Source: Pseudomonas sp. Leaf48 (lineage in GTDB: Bacteria; Pseudomonadota; Gammaproteobacteria; Pseudomonadales; Pseudomonadaceae). Taken from it: a DNA stretch of 64,000 bases. The position numbers and the translations under genes are program-made. This document shows positions 1-8,459 of this stretch, in pieces. Numbering within the stretch: position 1 is the first letter of the stretch; each line of letters begins with the position of its first letter. The notes below the pieces were generated by a model. The model worked only from the letters and a program-made list of their open reading frames with translations, did not search any database and was not told where the DNA came from. The stretch spans positions 104,863 to 168,862 of the forward strand of contig NZ_LMLH01000006.1 of NCBI RefSeq assembly GCF_001421885.1. The letters are read 5' to 3'.

Positions 1-2963
1 CCAGCGAGCAGGGGCTTGGCCCCCGGGATCTGGCGATGCACATCGCCTTGCCGGAACTGGACGGACGCATCATCAGTCGGCCGATCAGCTTCAAGGACCT
101 GGCGTGGCGCAGCGAGCGCAGTCAGTGCGATGTGGTGTGCTACCGGCCACAACCGCAGCGCATGGATTTTGTCGCAGAACTGGCCCGGCGCTGGGTAGAT
201 CTGGCGCGCCTGCCCAACGGGCAAAAACGCATCGCCTTGATCCTCGCCAACTATCCCACGCGCGACGGTCGCATCGGCAATGGCGTCGGTCTCGACACCC
301 CGGCGGCGGCGCTGAACATCTTGCGCGCGCTGCACACCGAAGGTTATCCGCTGCCGGCCGAACTGCCGGACAGCGGCACGGCATTGATCCAGCAGTTGCT
401 TGGCGGCGTCAGCAATGACCTCGACACCCTCGACCAGCGTCCCTGTCAGCAGAGCCTGGCCATGGACGAATACTGGCGGATGTTCAACGCTCTGCCCGAG
501 GCCAATCGTGATGCGGTACTGCAACGTTGGGGCACGCCGGACAATGATCCGATGTGTCGCGACGGGCGCATGATGATTGCCGGCCTGCGGTTTGGTCTGA
601 CCTTCGTCGGCATTCAGCCGGCACGGGGCTATCAGGTCGATCCGAGTGCGGTGTACCACGACCCGGACCTGGTACCACCCCATGGCTACCTGGCGTTCTA
701 CTTCTGGCTGCGCAACACCTACGGCGCCCATGCCGTGATCCACGTTGGCAAGCACGGCAACCTCGAATGGCTGCCGGGCAAAGGCGTGGGGCTCTCGGAA
801 AACTGCTGGCCTGAGGCGTTGCTCGGTCCGCTGCCGAACATCTATCCGTTCATCGTCAACGACCCGGGCGAGGGCGCCCAGGCCAAGCGCCGTACCCAGG
901 CGGTGATCATCGACCACCTGATGCCGCCGCTGACCCGCGCCGAAACCTACGGGCCTCTGCGCGACCTGGAACTGTTGGCCGACGAATATTACGAAGCGCA
1001 ATTGCTCGATCCGCGCCGTGCCCGGGAGTTGCAGCGCGACATCCTGCAACTGGTACGTGACAGCCATATAGACCGTGAACTGCAACTGGACGAGGAACTC
1101 GACAGCGATGCCGATGCGGCGATCTGGTTGCCGCGCCTGGACACCTATTTGTGCGACTTGAAAGAGTCGCAGATTCGCGACGGTCTGCATGTGTTTGGCG
1201 AGTCACCCACCGGCCGTTTGCGAATCGACACCTTGCTTGCGCTGCTGCGCATTCCTCGTGGCGATGGACGCGGTGCGCAGTCGAGTCTGCTGCGGGCGTT
1301 GGCCAAGGCGTTTGAATTGGCTTTCGATCCACTCGATTGTGCGTTGGCCGAGCCGTGGAACGGGCCGCGTCCAATCGAATTGCAAACCCTTAGCGATGAA
1401 CCCTGGCGCATTACCGGCGACACCCGCGAGCGCCTCGAACTGTTCGCCGCGCAGCTGATTTCCCAAACATTGAAACACCCTGCAGGTATACCCGTACCCT
1501 GTGGGAGCGGGCTTGCTCGCGAAGGCGGTGTATCCGGCAAATCAATGTCGACTGACACCCCTTTTTCGCGGGCAAGCCCGCTCCCACAGGATTTCGTGTG
1601 GACTGAAGTCACCGCCATCCTCGACAACCTGCGCGATGTGGTTGCGCCACGCCTGGACGCCTGCGGCCCGGCAGAAATGTGCGGCCTGCTCGACGCCTTG
1701 AGCGGTCGCTTCGTCCCGGCCGGCCCCAGCGGTGCGCCGAGTCGTGGTCGTCTGGACGTCTTGCCCACCGGACGCAACTTTTACTCGGTGGACGTGCGCA
1801 ACCTGCCGACCACCACCGCGTGGCGCATCGGGTTCCAGTCGGCCAACCTGATTCTCGAACGGCACCTGCAAGACCACGGCGATCATCTGCGTCAGCTCGG
1901 GCTGTCGGTCTGGGGCACCGCGACCATGCGCACCGGCGGCGACGACATTGCCCAGGCCATGGCCCTGATGGGGGTGCGTCCGGTGTGGGCCACCGGCAGC
2001 CAGCGGGTCGATGACTTTGAAATCCTGCCATTGAGTCTGCTCGATCGCCCTCGGGTGGATGTGACCTTGCGGGTCTCGGGTTTTTTTCGCGATGCCTTCG
2101 CCAATCTGATTCGCTTGTTCGATGCGGCAGTGCAAGCCGTCGCCGAGCTCGATGAACCGGACGACCTCAACCCGCTGGCGGCCAAGGTCCGCAGCGAACG
2201 TGAAGCACTGCTGCAAACAGGACTGGACCAGGATGCGGCACGGCGCCAGGCCGGCTGGCGCATTTTCGGCGCAATGCCCGGTGCCTATGGCGCGGGTGTG
2301 CAGGGCGCCATCGACGGACGCCTGTGGCAGAGCCGCGAGGACCTTGCCGAGGTCTACCTGAACTGGGGTGGCTACGCTTATGGCGGCGCCGACGAAGGCA
2401 CCGCCGCTCGCGATCAGTTCGCCCAGCGGCTGAGTCAGGTGCAGGCGGTGCTGCAAAACCAGGACAATCGCGAGCACGACTTGCTTGATTCCAACGACTA
2501 CTACCAGTTCCAGGGCGGCATGCTCGCGGCGGTCGAAAGCCTGCGGGGTGAAGCGGCTGCCAGCTATCATGGCGATCACAGCCAGCCGGACTTGCCGAAG
2601 ATTCGCACCTTGAAGGAAGAGCTCAACCGGGTGATTCGTTCCCGGGCGGCCAATCCGAAGTGGCTCGACGGGGTCAAGCGCCATGGCTACAAAGGTGCGT
2701 TTGAAATGGCGGCAACGGTCGACAATCTGTTTGCGTTCGATGCGACCACGCAGCTGATTGATGATCATCAGTATGCGTTGTTGGCGGACGCGTATTTGCT
2801 GGACCCGGCGACCCGGGAGTTTGTCCGTGAGCACAATCCTCATGCATTGCGTGATATGACTGAGCGGATGCTGGAGGCGCAGCAGCGGGGGATGTGGAAA
2901 GAGCCGGGGGCTTATCGGGAGGCGCTGGAGAATTTGTTGCTGGATATAGAGGAAGAGGGGTAG
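1..2963 (+). CDS. cobN: Cobaltochelatase subunit CobN (5' end outside window)
   Basis: Large subunit of the aerobic cobaltochelatase, which inserts cobalt into hydrogenobyrinate a,c-diamide together with AAA+ and VWA partner subunits. The reading frame is open from base 3 and about 986 residues are visible; a full CobN is about 1250, so the start lies upstream. Recognisable CobN/BchH blocks include GKHGNLEWLPGKGVGLSE near base 750 and the region around LPTGRNFYSVD near base 1760. The frame ends in a DIEEEG tail. The following gene is the AAA+/VWA partner, which supports the assignment. Oddity: a Pseudomonas REP pair at about 1497-1590 lies inside the coding frame and adds roughly 30 residues without a stop, in the variable stretch before the ACGPAEMCGLLDAL block. 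Confidence 0.95.
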   Translation, partial: SEQGLGPRDLAMHIALPELDGRIISRPISFKDLAWRSERSQCDVVCYRPQPQRMDFVAELARRWVDLARLPNGQKRIALILANYPTRDGRIGNGVGLDTPAAALNILRALHTEGYPLPAELPDSGTALIQQLLGGVSNDLDTLDQRPCQQSLAMDEYWRMFNALPEANRDAVLQRWGTPDNDPMCRDGRMMIAGLRFGLTFVGIQPARGYQVDPSAVYHDPDLVPPHGYLAFYFWLRNTYGAHAVIHVGKHGNLEWLPGKGVGLSENCWPEALLGPLPNIYPFIVNDPGEGAQAKRRTQAVIIDHLMPPLTRAETYGPLRDLELLADEYYEAQLLDPRRARELQRDILQLVRDSHIDRELQLDEELDSDADAAIWLPRLDTYLCDLKESQIRDGLHVFGESPTGRLRIDTLLALLRIPRGDGRGAQSSLLRALAKAFELAFDPLDCALAEPWNGPRPIELQTLSDEPWRITGDTRERLELFAAQLISQTLKHPAGIPVPCGSGLAREGGVSGKSMSTDTPFSRASPLPQDFVWTEVTAILDNLRDVVAPRLDACGPAEMCGLLDALSGRFVPAGPSGAPSRGRLDVLPTGRNFYSVDVRNLPTTTAWRIGFQSANLILERHLQDHGDHLRQLGLSVWGTATMRTGGDDIAQAMALMGVRPVWATGSQRVDDFEILPLSLLDRPRVDVTLRVSGFFRDAFANLIRLFDAAVQAVAELDEPDDLNPLAAKVRSEREALLQTGLDQDAARRQAGWRIFGAMPGAYGAGVQGAIDGRLWQSREDLAEVYLNWGGYAYGGADEGTAARDQFAQRLSQVQAVLQNQDNREHDLLDSNDYYQFQGGMLAAVESLRGEAAASYHGDHSQPDLPKIRTLKEELNRVIRSRAANPKWLDGVKRHGYKGAFEMAATVDNLFAFDATTQLIDDHQYALLADAYLLDPATREFVREHNPHALRDMTERMLEAQQRGMWKEPGAYREALENLLLDIEEEG
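1497..1590. repeat. REP pair (REPIN-like) inside cobN
   Basis: Two inverted copies of the Pseudomonas REP motif (GTGGGAGCGGGCTTGCTCGC at 1501-1520 and its inverse at about 1566-1586) enclose about 40 bases. The same element recurs between genes at 10791-10884 and 13871-13967, where it is extragenic. Here it is translated in frame as part of cobN. Confidence 0.9.
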
Positions 2964-2979
2964 TGCATTCAAAAGCCAC

Positions 2980-3367
2980 CCCTCACCCCAGCCCTCTCCC
3001 CAAGGGGGAGAGGGGGAAAGGGGGAAAGGGAGCCGATCTCCAGTGCTTTCAGATACCGAGATCAACTCGATTTCCCAGGTCGATGTAATTCGACTAAACA
3101 CCTCGTTAAGTCCCCTCCATCCATGGGAGAGGGGGAAAGGGAGCCGATCTCCAGTGTTTTCAGATACCGAGATCAACTCGATCTCCCAGGTCGATGTAAC
3201 TCGACTAAACACCTCGTTAAGTCCCCTCCATCCATGGGAGAGGGGGAAAAGGGAGCAATCGCCAGTGTTTTCAGATACCGAGTTCAACTCGATCTCCCAG
3301 GTCGATGTAATTCGACTAAACACCTCGGTCAGTTCCCTCTCCCTCCGGGAGAGGGCTAGGGTGAGGG
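2980..3367. repeat. Composite repeat: three 111-bp tandem units bounded by inverted ends
   Basis: Three near-identical units start at 3031, 3142 and 3254 (spacing 111 and 112). Each carries the GATCTCCAGTG...CTCGATCTCCCAGG...CGACTAAACACCTCG order and ends in a short CCATGGGAGAGGG hairpin. The block is bounded by 21-base ends, 2980-3000 and 3347-3367, that are inverse complements with one mismatch. It fills almost the whole gap of about 475 bases between cobN and the chelatase AAA+ gene. No protein is convincing here. Likely a short palindromic-type repeat that has amplified. Confidence 0.85.
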
Positions 3368-3438
3368 CAGCAATCTAACTGGCACACCACAATCATCACT
3401 ACCACCGAACCCCAAAGACCACGACCGAGACCCCCAAA

Positions 3439-4446
3439 ATGACCGACACCCCCCATTTCCCCCTCTCCGCCGTGGTCGGCGCCGACGATCTGAAACTCGC
3501 CCTGTACCTCACCGCCATCGACCCGAAAATCGGCGGCGTGCTCATCGAAGGCCCTCGCGGCATGGCCAAATCAACCCTGGCCCGGGGCCTCGCGGACCTG
3601 CTGGCCAGCGGTCAGTTCGTCACCTTGCCCCTGGGCGCCACCGAAGAACGTCTGGTTGGCACCCTGGATCTGGATGCCGCCCTGAGCGAGGGGCGCGCAC
3701 AATTCTCCCCCGGCGTACTGGCCAAGGCTGACGGTGGCGTGCTCTACGTCGACGAAGTCAACCTGTTGCCCGATCACCTCGTCGACCTGTTGCTCGACGT
3801 GGCAGCCAGTGGCACCAACCTGGTTGAGCGCGACGGTATTTCCCATCGGCATTCAGCGAAATTCGTGCTGATCGGCACCATGAACCCGGAGGAGGGTGAG
3901 CTGCGTCCGCAACTGCTCGACCGTTTTGGCCTGAACGTCGCCCTCGGCGGACACACCGCACCGGTCGAACGCGGCCAGATCATCCGTCGACGGCTGGATT
4001 TCGACAGCGATCCACAAGGCTTTTGCGCCGAATGGGAAAGCCCTCAGCAAGCCCTGCGCGAGCGTTGCCAGAAGGCGCGCAGTGCGCTGACCAGCATTCC
4101 CCTGGACGACGAAACACTGGCGCGGATCACCGAGCGCTGCTTTGCGGCCGGCGTCGATGGCCTGCGCGCTGATCTGGTCTGGCTGCGCGCCGCCCGGGCC
4201 CACGCGGCGTGGCGCGGGGCGAACGCTATCGCCGAGGAAGATATCGATGCAGTCGCCGAGTTTGCCCTGCGCCATAGGCGTCGCGAACATCCAGCACCAG
4301 CGCCGCAACACGCCCAGGCCCCGCAGCCATCAGCACCGCAGCAGCCCAATCCAGGTGAAGGGCAGGGCCAGTGGGGCGAAATGCCCGCCAAGGCGCTGCC
4401 GGTCGGCGCCAGACGTGAAATACCGAGCTGGCCAAAAAAGCCTTAG
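3439..4446 (+). CDS. Cobalt chelatase AAA+ subunit, ChlI/CobS-like (zero-frame product of chlD-type gene)
   Basis: A 335-residue MoxR/ChlI-type AAA+ ATPase. Walker A is GPRGMAKS near residue 38-45 and Walker B is GGVLYVDEVNLL near residue 98-109. The sensor region GTMNPEEGELRPQLLDRFGL is typical of Mg/Co chelatase I subunits. The C-terminal part is a proline- and alanine-rich linker (PAPAPQHAQAPQPSAPQQ), which normally joins the AAA+ and VWA domains in ChlD. It directly follows cobN, so it most likely powers cobalt insertion. The zero frame stops with TAG at 4444-4446, right after the slippery A AAA AAG. The VWA domain continues in the -1 frame, so this stop probably marks the short product of a frameshifted gene. 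No strong Shine-Dalgarno is visible before 3439. Confidence 0.9.
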   Translation: MTDTPHFPLSAVVGADDLKLALYLTAIDPKIGGVLIEGPRGMAKSTLARGLADLLASGQFVTLPLGATEERLVGTLDLDAALSEGRAQFSPGVLAKADGGVLYVDEVNLLPDHLVDLLLDVAASGTNLVERDGISHRHSAKFVLIGTMNPEEGELRPQLLDRFGLNVALGGHTAPVERGQIIRRRLDFDSDPQGFCAEWESPQQALRERCQKARSALTSIPLDDETLARITERCFAAGVDGLRADLVWLRAARAHAAWRGANAIAEEDIDAVAEFALRHRRREHPAPAPQHAQAPQPSAPQQPNPGEGQGQWGEMPAKALPVGARREIPSWPKKP

Positions 4447-4480
4447 GCATTCGCCCCCGTGCTGACGCGGGGGCGAATGC
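4434..4480 (+). promoter_or_regulatory. Predicted programmed -1 ribosomal frameshift signal
   Basis: The heptamer A AAA AAG at 4434-4440 is in the correct zero-frame phase (CCA AAA AAG). Six bases later, overlapping nothing else, is a hairpin with a perfect 13-bp stem: 4447-4459 (GCATTCGCCCCCG) pairs with 4468-4480. The zero-frame stop TAG at 4444-4446 lies in the spacer. A -1 slip enters the frame of the VWA domain, which stays open to 5111. This is the same architecture as the dnaX frameshift site. Programmed frameshifting in chlD genes has been reported before, as I recall. Confidence 0.85.
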
Positions 4481-5111
4481 CAGACCCCGCGCCGGGGAGC
4501 TCGATCACGGCAGACAGGGCAAGCGTCACGCCACACACAATGGCATGGTCAATTGGCTGGGCACCTTGCTCAATGGCCGGCCGCAACAGCGTGACGACCT
4601 GTTGTTTCAACTGCGCACCCGTTCGCCCCATGAACTGTGGCTGGTGATCGTTGATGCCTCGGCTTCGACCCGCCGCCATCAGGCGCTAAGTGATGCCAAG
4701 GGCTTGCTCGCGCAGATTTTCGACGACGCGTATCGCCAGCGTGCGCGCCTGGCGTTGCTGACGGCCAGTGGTGCCGAGCCGAAATGGCAGGTGCAAGGGT
4801 TGAAAGCGTCTACGGGATTGCGCCATTGGCTCGATGGTCTTGGTGCGGGCGGTGGCACGCCGTTGCTGGCGGCGTTGGCAGAGGCAGGGCGGTGGCTGGC
4901 GATACGACAGAAACGCTTTCCAGCGGAGCAGCAGCGGTTGTTGCTGGTCACCGATGGCCGATTGAAAAATCTGCCGATACTCGAGCCACTGACATGCCCG
5001 GGGTTGCTGATCGACATTGAGCGTGGCCCGATTCGGCTGGGGCGCAGCAAGGTGCTGGCAGCGCAGTTGCAGTCCGAATACCGGCATATCGACGAACTGC
5101 TTCCTGGGTGA
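4441..5111 (+). CDS. VWA (ChlD/CobT-like) domain of cobalt chelatase, expressed by -1 frameshift
   Basis: In the -1 frame the sequence reads on from the slippery site as ALGIRPRADAGANARPRAGE, then NWLGTLLNGRP, then a von Willebrand A domain with the MIDAS-type motif DASASTRR near base 4660. It continues with GGGTPL and LLVTDGR (base about 4950) to the stop at 5111. Fused to the upstream frame it gives about 557 residues, the normal ChlD architecture of AAA+, Pro-rich linker and VWA. The first ATG in this frame is at 4545, but no ribosome binding site precedes it, and the conserved arginine-rich stretch upstream of it would be lost. Independent initiation there is therefore less likely than frameshifting, although not excluded. 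Confidence 0.85.
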
Positions 5112-5429
5112 CTCCACAATTGCTGCGTTAACCGCAGCTCCTTGTATGGTGATCGCAAAAAGTCGTACACCAACCGTTTACTTGCCCATCGCCTGCCGAT
5201 ACTGGCGGATGGTAGCGGTTGAGGAACGCGGGTGACCGGGTTTTATAACACCAGTCGCAGATTGATTTGCAGTAACTAACGGGGCATCGCTAATCGAATA
5301 AAAATTAAACCTGTCATATGTGCTAGCTGCGTTTATTGTTTTTTTCACGCTAAATAAACAGGTCGCTTCCCATGCGCCGTGCGCATTACGGTACATGGAA
5401 GCGCTTATTTATTAGAAAAGGACTGTCCC
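5112..5429. other. Intergenic, low GC
   Basis: No convincing gene. A weak hairpin (GCTGCG ttaac CGCAGC, 5122-5138) lies just after the chelatase gene. Farther on, GTTTATT (5331-5337) and AATAAAC (5353-5359) form an inverted repeat in an AT-rich stretch that probably carries the promoter of the next gene. Confidence 0.5.
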
Positions 5430-6224
5430 ATGACGCAGATGGAAGAAGTTTCAAGTAAAAATAACCTGGTGAAAAATGGCGATTTTTTGTTTGGTGCAGA
5501 ATACTGGTATCTCAATAAAGCTTCGGTAACCAATGGTTCCTGCCATCTTGTTGATGGGGCAACGTGCAACCAGTTTGTCTGGGATTTTGTTGTCGAGAAA
5601 ACCTACGTGATTTCGTTCGAAACCCACTTCAGTGGGAACGGTAACGGGCGATTGCTTCTTGGTTTTGCTCCAGACTTCAATATGGAACCCTACCCATTTC
5701 AATCCGGGGAAGGCTGGGTAACCCAACAGGTTCGATTTGTCGCAAAGGCTGGAGGTCGGCTTCAAGTGACCTTTGAGGACATGAATTCACCCGGCGGTTA
5801 TATCCGTAATATTCGCATGGTCCAGGAAGGGGAGGTTGAACCCGTTGAGGAACTGATCCGGGGCGGAGATTTTACCGGGAGCTGGCAAGTCAAAGCGCAA
5901 TCGCCCGACCTCGTCAACTTTTGGAACGGGCATTGCAATATTACGGGTAACGCACGGATCGACCAGGAGTTTGCGCTCAAGCCAGAAACCGACTATCTCC
6001 TCTCCTGCCTGGCACAGTTTCCCAAGGGGGGCGCAGGTACAGCAGTACTCGTATTGGAGCCAGGTTGTGAAGTGGAGATCCTTTCAATTCCAGGCAACCC
6101 TGAGTGGACGACACATACAAAAAACTTCGTTACTCCGGCCGGCACCACGACCGGGAAGTTGATCGTAACAGGCGTCGGCATTAGAACCGATGACGTTTCA
6201 ATCACAACCCCCAGTAAAACATAA
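5430..6224 (+). CDS. Unknown two-domain beta-sandwich-like protein
   Basis: A 264-residue protein without a signal peptide or membrane segment. ATG 5430 is preferred over upstream starts because AAAGGA lies seven to eight bases before it. Two halves each begin with an N/I-x-x-GGDF or NGDF motif (LVKNGDF at residue about 15 and LIRGGDF at about 150), typical of carbohydrate-binding-type jelly-roll modules. The second half resembles the next gene closely: GHCNITGNARIDQEF against GHCFIAGEGRIEQEF, and a shared end DDVS. GC is lower than in the flanking genes, which suggests an accessory origin. A galactose-binding-like fold is inference; the function is unknown. Confidence 0.75.
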   Translation: MTQMEEVSSKNNLVKNGDFLFGAEYWYLNKASVTNGSCHLVDGATCNQFVWDFVVEKTYVISFETHFSGNGNGRLLLGFAPDFNMEPYPFQSGEGWVTQQVRFVAKAGGRLQVTFEDMNSPGGYIRNIRMVQEGEVEPVEELIRGGDFTGSWQVKAQSPDLVNFWNGHCNITGNARIDQEFALKPETDYLLSCLAQFPKGGAGTAVLVLEPGCEVEILSIPGNPEWTTHTKNFVTPAGTTTGKLIVTGVGIRTDDVSITTPSKT

Positions 6225-6332
6225 TCCCTTCAGTTTGAAGCGCCATCGCCGGACAAGAATGGATTCGCATACTTGGGCGTTGTACATGCGCAGCCATGCA
6301 AACGTTTAACTGTTCACTCAAGGAGTTACACC

Positions 6333-6764
6333 GTGACTATAAAAGAATTGTTTTCAGAACAGACAAGCCACCAAGTTGAACCAAGGGAAGAGTTGATCAA
6401 GGACAGCGATTTCGGTAGGCACTGGGAAGTCTACACACCGTTGAATGGTACGGTTTACTTTGTCCGCGGCCATTGCTTTATTGCGGGTGAAGGGCGAATC
6501 GAGCAGGAGTTCCCAGTCGCGCAAGATACCCGTTACAGGCTCTCCCTTTTGGCGCAAATGCCCGGTAACGTCGCCGGTGCATTAACGGTGGTATGGCAGC
6601 CAAGTGGAAAAATAGAGACGATTGCAATCCCGCCTTCTGATATTTGGACGCGGTATGAAAAAGAAACTGTTTCACCGGTTGGCACCACGAGTGGGAGGGT
6701 CGTTCTGTCTGGCGCTCACTCGAAGTACGACGATGTTTCACTAAGGCCCATCAGTAAGGCGTAG
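6333..6764 (+). CDS. Unknown protein, single-domain paralogue of the preceding gene
   Basis: A 143-residue protein. The GTG at 6333 is chosen because AAGGAG sits at 6320-6325, seven bases upstream. It matches the C-terminal half of the preceding protein along its length: VEPREELIKDSDF, GHCFIAGEGRIEQEF, SPVGTTSGRVVLSG and the ending YDDVS. It therefore looks like a tandem duplication of one module. No secretion signal is visible. The function is unknown; the pair is probably cotranscribed over a gap of 108 bases. Confidence 0.75.
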   Translation: MTIKELFSEQTSHQVEPREELIKDSDFGRHWEVYTPLNGTVYFVRGHCFIAGEGRIEQEFPVAQDTRYRLSLLAQMPGNVAGALTVVWQPSGKIETIAIPPSDIWTRYEKETVSPVGTTSGRVVLSGAHSKYDDVSLRPISKA

Positions 6765-7176
6765 CGCCTGAAATCCGGAACGCAGTTACCCGCACAGGTG
6801 GCTGCGTTTCGGTGGTTGTTATGCATCCGCAAGACTCGGAGGCGATAGGCCGTTGCACCTATTGTGCACTGGGATACCCGCCCTCCATCGCCAACGTCAG
6901 TACTCGCGGTCTGTGCGTTGGGCAGTTCCATTTCCTCGCTTTCTGCATCCTTCTGTTTCAGAAACATACTTCAAAATCCACGCAGATGACTGACCACCTG
7001 TGGCACACTTTCTGCTGTTTGGTCCGTTGTTGCATACCCTGTTCCGTTATAGCGGAGTCGGCGCGCCCTTGGAACGCTTGATATGCATCGCCGAGTGCCC
7101 GCAATCGTCACGACTGGCGCCATTTCTTAAAAGCACAGGATTTTAATCGTTCACTATTCAATCAGGAGCGTCCCGC
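6765..7176. other. Intergenic, no supported gene
   Basis: About 410 bases between the unknown pair and the RidA gene. Short open frames exist on both strands but none has a ribosome binding site or recognisable product. An AT-rich stretch near 7130-7165 probably holds the promoter for 7177. Confidence 0.4.
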
Positions 7177-7566
7177 ATGAGCATTACTCGTTACGGCACC
7201 GGCAGTACCGCCGCTGGCGGTCAGCCTCGCCCTTTCGCGCGCGCCGTAGAAGCCGATGGCTGGCTGCACGTTTCCGGGCAGGTGCCGGCGGTGGATGGCG
7301 AGATCATTACCGGCGGCATTGTCGAGCAGACCCACCAGACCATGAAGAATCTGATCGCGATTCTGCAAGAAGCCGGTTATGGCCTGGAAGATGTGGTACG
7401 TGCTGGTGTGTGGCTAGAGGATCCGCGGGATTTCACCAGTTTCAACAAGGTCTTCGCCCAATACTTCAAACCCGAACACGCCCCGGCTCGGGCCTGCGTG
7501 CAGGCGAACATGATGGTCGACTGCAAGGTTGAGATCGACTGTATTGCGTACAAGAAAAAGGCTTGA
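7177..7566 (+). CDS. RidA family (YjgF/UK114) reactive intermediate deaminase
   Basis: A 129-residue RidA-type protein, the usual family length. These trimeric cytosolic enzymes hydrolyse enamine/imine intermediates released by PLP enzymes. Visible family features are HVSGQVPAVDGEIITGGIVEQTHQTMKNL and the C-terminal region with PARACVQANMMVDCKVEIDCIAY, which holds the conserved arginine. AGGAG lies upstream of ATG 7177. Its neighbours are an IclR regulator, a PLP-dependent D-amino acid enzyme and a sugar kinase, so it probably clears the enamine product of that PLP enzyme. Confidence 0.92.
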   Translation: MSITRYGTGSTAAGGQPRPFARAVEADGWLHVSGQVPAVDGEIITGGIVEQTHQTMKNLIAILQEAGYGLEDVVRAGVWLEDPRDFTSFNKVFAQYFKPEHAPARACVQANMMVDCKVEIDCIAYKKKA

Positions 7567-7655
7567 GAGTTGTGGTGGTCTTAAGGGCTGGCTCTGACTG
7601 ACACAACCACAACAGCCACTACCATCCCGGCGACGTTGAATGGGAACCCACTGAA

Positions 7656-8420
7656 ATGACCGAAGACACCATCAAGCGCCGGGCTCGCGGTCTGGATCGG
7701 GCGTTCGATATCCTCGATTTCCTCAAGGAAGTCGGCCAGCCCCTGCGCCCGAACGAAATCGCCAGCGGCATCGGCAGCCCCAAATCCACCGTCTACGAGC
7801 TGGTTGCCTCGTTGCTCGAACGCCGGATCCTGGAGCCTGTCGGCAAAGACGGTCACGTCTACCTGGGGCGTCAACTGTACTTTCTCGGCCAGGCGCATTT
7901 GCGTCATTTCGACCTGACCCGCGAGGCCGATCACGCCTTGCAGGAGATCGTCAGCCAGACCCGCGAAACCGCGCAGATGTGCCTGCTCAACGGAAGAAAA
8001 TACACCGTGGCGTTGATGAAAGAGGGCGAGCGGCATTTCCGCATCTCGTCGGACATCGGTGAAAACGCGCCCATCCCCTGGACCGCGTCCGGCCGGCTGT
8101 TGCTGGCGCATCTGAGCGACCAGGCAATCATCGACCTGATCGACCCTGACGACTTCATTCTGCCCGGCGGCGAACGCTTGCCGGTCGAGCAGTTCCTCGA
8201 GGAAATCCGTCAGGCCGGCAGCGATGGCTTCTTCTCCTTCGACAGCGTCGCGGACACCTTTACCCATTGCTTCGCCGCACCGGTCAAAGACCCCGGCGGC
8301 GTGGCCATCGCCACCCTGTGCATCGTCGCGCCAAGGGCCGACGCCAGGAAAAATTACGCCGACTACCGCCGGGTGCTGATCGACAGCGCCAACAGCCTGG
8401 CCCGGCGCATCAACGATTAA
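7656..8420 (+). CDS. IclR family transcriptional regulator
   Basis: A 254-residue regulator. The N-terminal winged helix-turn-helix covers about residues 8-75 (LDRAFDILDFLKEVGQPLRPNEIA, GSPKSTVYELV). The C-terminal IclR effector domain covers about 85-250 with the typical block GENAPIPWTASGRLLLAHL. It lies between the ridA-like gene and the D-amino acid deaminase gene in the same direction and is probably their local regulator. The effector is not known. Confidence 0.93.
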   Translation: MTEDTIKRRARGLDRAFDILDFLKEVGQPLRPNEIASGIGSPKSTVYELVASLLERRILEPVGKDGHVYLGRQLYFLGQAHLRHFDLTREADHALQEIVSQTRETAQMCLLNGRKYTVALMKEGERHFRISSDIGENAPIPWTASGRLLLAHLSDQAIIDLIDPDDFILPGGERLPVEQFLEEIRQAGSDGFFSFDSVADTFTHCFAAPVKDPGGVAIATLCIVAPRADARKNYADYRRVLIDSANSLARRIND

Positions 8421-8459
8421 CAGCGGCTGCCGGCAGCCGCGTGGATGAGGAGTTCAAAC

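Noticed and set aside
1542..3323. Long minus-strand open frame of 593 codons opposite cobN
   Set aside because: It is a shadow of the high-GC cobN gene and the repeat block. Its sequence has no recognisable domain, and cobN is certain on the plus strand.
3027..3366. Possible CRISPR array
   Set aside because: The 111-bp units repeat along their whole length without unique spacers, and no cas genes are near.
4545..5111. VWA domain as an independent gene starting at ATG 4545
   Set aside because: No ribosome binding site, and in-frame conserved-looking sequence continues upstream to the slippery site. Kept only as an alternative in the feature text.
6812..7081. Small plus-strand frame upstream of the RidA gene
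   Set aside because: No ribosome binding site, unusual composition and no recognisable product.
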